Below are positions 61,970-64,000 of a DNA stretch of 64,000 bases, in pieces (positions within the stretch are counted from its first letter, which is position 1; every line of letters starts with the position of its first letter). Position numbers and translations under genes: made by a program. The DNA comes from CAVTQY01 sp963736975 (GTDB lineage: Bacteria; Pseudomonadota; Alphaproteobacteria; Acetobacterales; Acetobacteraceae): the NCBI GenBank assembly GCA_963736975.1, contig CAVTQY010000001.1:2232001-2296000 (forward strand). The letters are read 5' to 3'. The notes under the pieces are model-generated. The model was not told the DNA's origin and made no database searches. It saw only the letters and a program-made list of their open reading frames with translations.

Positions 61970-64000
61970 TCAGTGCATCGGCGTGGGTTGGGCTTCACGG
62001 AACGGAGTGCCGCTCTCGGCCAGCTCACGCAACAAGCGGGATGGCGCCCAGCGTTCGCCATACTGCTGATGCCAGGCGGCGATCTGGTTATAGACGTTGC
62101 GCACGCCGACGCCGTCTGCCCAGAACATCAACCCGCCGCGGTAGCGCGGGAACCCGAAACCGTGCAGCCACATCACGTCGATGTCGCTGGCGCGATAGGC
62201 CTTGCCTTCCTCCAGGATGCGGCACGCCTCGTTTACCGAGGCAAACAGCAGCCGGTGCAGGATCTCCGTATCCGTGAAACTGCGTTGCGGCACGCCCAGC
62301 TCAGCGGCGACCGACTTGATGATGCGTGCGATCGCCGGATCAGGATGCGGCGTGCGGTCGCCCTTTTCATACCGATACCAGCCCGCCCCTGTCTTCTGCC
62401 CGTAGCGGCCGAGCTCGACGATGCGGTCGGCGATCGGCAGCCTGCGGTATTTCGGGTTTGCGGCGGCGCGACGCCGGCGGCCGGCGGCGCCGACATCCAG
62501 GCCCGCAAGGTCCCCGACCGCGAAGGGCCCCATCGGATAACCGAAATCGACCATCACCTTATCGACCTGCTCGGGCAGGCAGCCTTCTTCCAGCAGGATC
62601 ATCGACTCAGTAGTGAATGGCGCGCGCGAGCGGTTGGCGACAAAACCATCGGTGTTGCCAGCCATGGCCGAAATCTTCCCGATACGTCGGCCCATCTGCA
62701 TGGCGGTAACCAGCGTTTCGGGCGCGGATTGCGCCCCGCGCACCACCTCCAATAGTTTCATCACATTGGCCGGGCTGAAGAAATGCGTCCCGGCAACGTC
62801 CTGCGGGCGCTTCGTCTCGGCGGCGAGCTGGTCGATATCGAGAGCAGAGGTGTTGGAGAACAGCAGTGCTCCCGGCTTCATCACCGCGTCGAGCTTGGCA
62901 AAAACCGGCTTCTTGACCTCCATTTCCTCGAACACCGCCTCTATGACGATGTCGCATCCGGCGATGTCGTCGTAGTCCGACACCGGCTGGATCTGCGCAA
63001 GGCAACGCTCGCTGTCCTCCTCGGTCATGCTGCCGCGGCGGACCGAGGTGGCGTAATTCGCGCGGATCCGATCGAGGCCACGATTGAGGGCCTCGGGCGT
63101 GCTGTCCATAATGCGGACCGGGAAGCCGGCGCCAGCGAAGCTCATAGCGATGCCGCCGCCCATGGTGCCCGCGCCGACAACGGCCACGGCGGCAAAGTCG
63201 CGGGGCTTGGTACCAGGGGGAATATCCGGCAGTTTCGCGACTTCGCGCTCGGCAAAGAACGCATAGCGCAGCGCGCGCGCCTCTTCGGCGTTCTCCAGTT
63301 CGGCGAACAATTCCTGCTCGCGCTTCAGGCCCTCGTCGATCGGCAACCAACAGGCGGCTTCGACCGCAGCGATGCAGTTGTAGGGGGCTCTCTGATTGCG
63401 TGCACGGCGGGCGATCGACTGGCGCATCGCTTCGAACAGGTTGGGATCGCGCCTGGCTTCCTCCAGCTTCTCATCGCGATCGCGCACCCGCGGCAACGGA
63501 CGGCGGTCGGCAATGCGCTGCGCATGGGCGATCGCCTCAGCACGCAGATCGGCGCCATCGTCCAGCACCGCATCCAGGATGCCGTGACGCGCGGCTTCCG
63601 GCGCCAACACATGGCGGCCGGATGTGATCATCTCAAGCGCAACTTTCGGTCCGGCGAGCCGGGGCAGCCGCTGCGTGCCGCCGCCGCCGGGCAGGATGCC
63701 GATCAGCACTTCCGGCAAGCCGACCTTCGTGGTGGGCAGCGCAATGCGATAGTGGCAGGCCATCGCAATCTCCAGCCCGCCGCCGAGGGCGTAGCCGTGG
63801 ATGGCCGCGACCACTGGTTTTTCGCTCGCATCCAGGATGTCATAGACGCGCTGCCCCAGCGGCGGCCGCACGCGGGGCTTGCCGAACTGGCGGATATCGG
63901 CGCCGGCGATGAAGCTGCGGCCGGCGCCCATCAGCACCATGGCGCGGATCGCCTCGTCGGCATTGCCCTGGCGGATCGCCGCAATGATCCCCTCCGGCAC
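61970..64000 (-). CDS. Bifunctional enoyl-CoA hydratase / 3-hydroxyacyl-CoA dehydrogenase (5' partial)
   Basis: The gene runs off the right edge; about 676 residues of the C-terminal part are visible. The crotonase domain shows GRSFIAGADIRQFG, IHGYALGGGLEIAMACHYRI and LPEVLIGILPGGGGTQRLPR. A NAD-binding domain starts VAVVGAGTMGGGIAMSFAGA near 272, then SNTSALDIDQLAAETKRPQD and VAGTHFFSPANVMKLLEVVR. The C-terminal dehydrogenase domains include FGYPMGPFAVGDLAGLDVGA and GFGFPRYRGGLMFWAD. It performs two consecutive steps of beta-oxidation on acyl-CoAs. One unusual spot is FVANRSRAPFT, where homologues have NRM. No thiolase is in view. Confidence 0.93.
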   Translation of the reverse strand: MPEGIIAAIRQGNADEAIRAMVLMGAGRSFIAGADIRQFGKPRVRPPLGQRVYDILDASEKPVVAAIHGYALGGGLEIAMACHYRIALPTTKVGLPEVLIGILPGGGGTQRLPRLAGPKVALEMITSGRHVLAPEAARHGILDAVLDDGADLRAEAIAHAQRIADRRPLPRVRDRDEKLEEARRDPNLFEAMRQSIARRARNQRAPYNCIAAVEAACWLPIDEGLKREQELFAELENAEEARALRYAFFAEREVAKLPDIPPGTKPRDFAAVAVVGAGTMGGGIAMSFAGAGFPVRIMDSTPEALNRGLDRIRANYATSVRRGSMTEEDSERCLAQIQPVSDYDDIAGCDIVIEAVFEEMEVKKPVFAKLDAVMKPGALLFSNTSALDIDQLAAETKRPQDVAGTHFFSPANVMKLLEVVRGAQSAPETLVTAMQMGRRIGKISAMAGNTDGFVANRSRAPFTTESMILLEEGCLPEQVDKVMVDFGYPMGPFAVGDLAGLDVGAAGRRRRAAANPKYRRLPIADRIVELGRYGQKTGAGWYRYEKGDRTPHPDPAIARIIKSVAAELGVPQRSFTDTEILHRLLFASVNEACRILEEGKAYRASDIDVMWLHGFGFPRYRGGLMFWADGVGVRNVYNQIAAWHQQYGERWAPSRLLRELAESGTPFREAQPTPMH

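Overview
The window is GC-rich, densely packed DNA with short intergenic gaps and many 4-bp start/stop overlaps. Gene content and order (pyrG-secG-tpiA divergent from ppiD-trpE, an AtuA/DUF4387 pair, ligase-associated DNA-damage genes, HdeD, an Ada-AlkA fusion) suggest an alphaproteobacterium, most likely of the Rhodospirillales/Acetobacteraceae. This is inferred from protein character; no rRNA is present.

Layout. 0-5.8 kb: end of an unknown protein, a TPR protein, a nitronate monooxygenase, a small secreted protein, moeB with an overlapping DsrE-like gene, and an SH3-domain secreted protein. A dispersed repeat flanks the TPR gene. 5.7-11.1 kb (minus): a coupled catabolic operon of AtzG-like small subunit, amidase, alpha/beta hydrolase, cytosine-deaminase-like amidohydrolase, DUF4387 and AtuA. 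11.4-20 kb: rpmJ, a HicB-like ORF, dapB, an MlaC-like protein, MmgE/PrpD, a Na/Pi symporter, HMG-CoA lyase and a large Vps62-like/beta-trefoil protein. 20-25.2 kb: a damaged stretch (FAH and HAD remnants, IS3 and IS30 fragments, a broken methyltransferase) around tRNA-Gln, a phosphatase, a heptose kinase and a GT9 glycosyltransferase. 25.2-28 kb: VOC protein, beta-propeller and MoaD-like operon divergent from marR, then a DUF1801 gene. 28-35.8 kb: pyrG, secG, tpiA and a sulfotransferase, divergent from ppiD and trpE. 36.7-43.7 kb: a sulfur-relay locus (cysE, iscR-like, two cysteine desulfurases, ferredoxin, mnmA, tRNA-Met, glnS). 43.7-51.6 kb (minus): a DNA-repair island (ogt, ada-alkA, sixA, a metallophosphatase, photolyase, pdeM, Lhr-type helicase). 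51.7-64 kb: a decayed amidase, a three-gene operon of D-2-hydroxyacid dehydrogenase, atypical enolase and APH-type kinase, a CoA-transferase, kup, a hypothetical protein, marR, free-Met-sulfoxide reductase, hdeD, and a truncated enoyl-CoA hydratase/3-hydroxyacyl-CoA dehydrogenase.

A recurrent theme is single-base frameshifts in otherwise well conserved genes (AtuA, rpmJ, HMG-CoA lyase, the lectin-like gene, VOC, trpE, kup, and the HicB-like ORF twice). Nearly all can be repaired by adding or removing one base of a short homopolymer, usually G or C. This looks more like base-calling error than biology, although the HAD and amidase remnants carry lesions that look like true decay.

The most promising unusual system is the translationally coupled kinase/enolase-like/2-hydroxyacid dehydrogenase operon at 53.3-56.5 kb. 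Its enolase homologue has lost two conserved active-site residues. Next are the Vps62-like/beta-trefoil protein and the amide/terpene-like catabolic operon.
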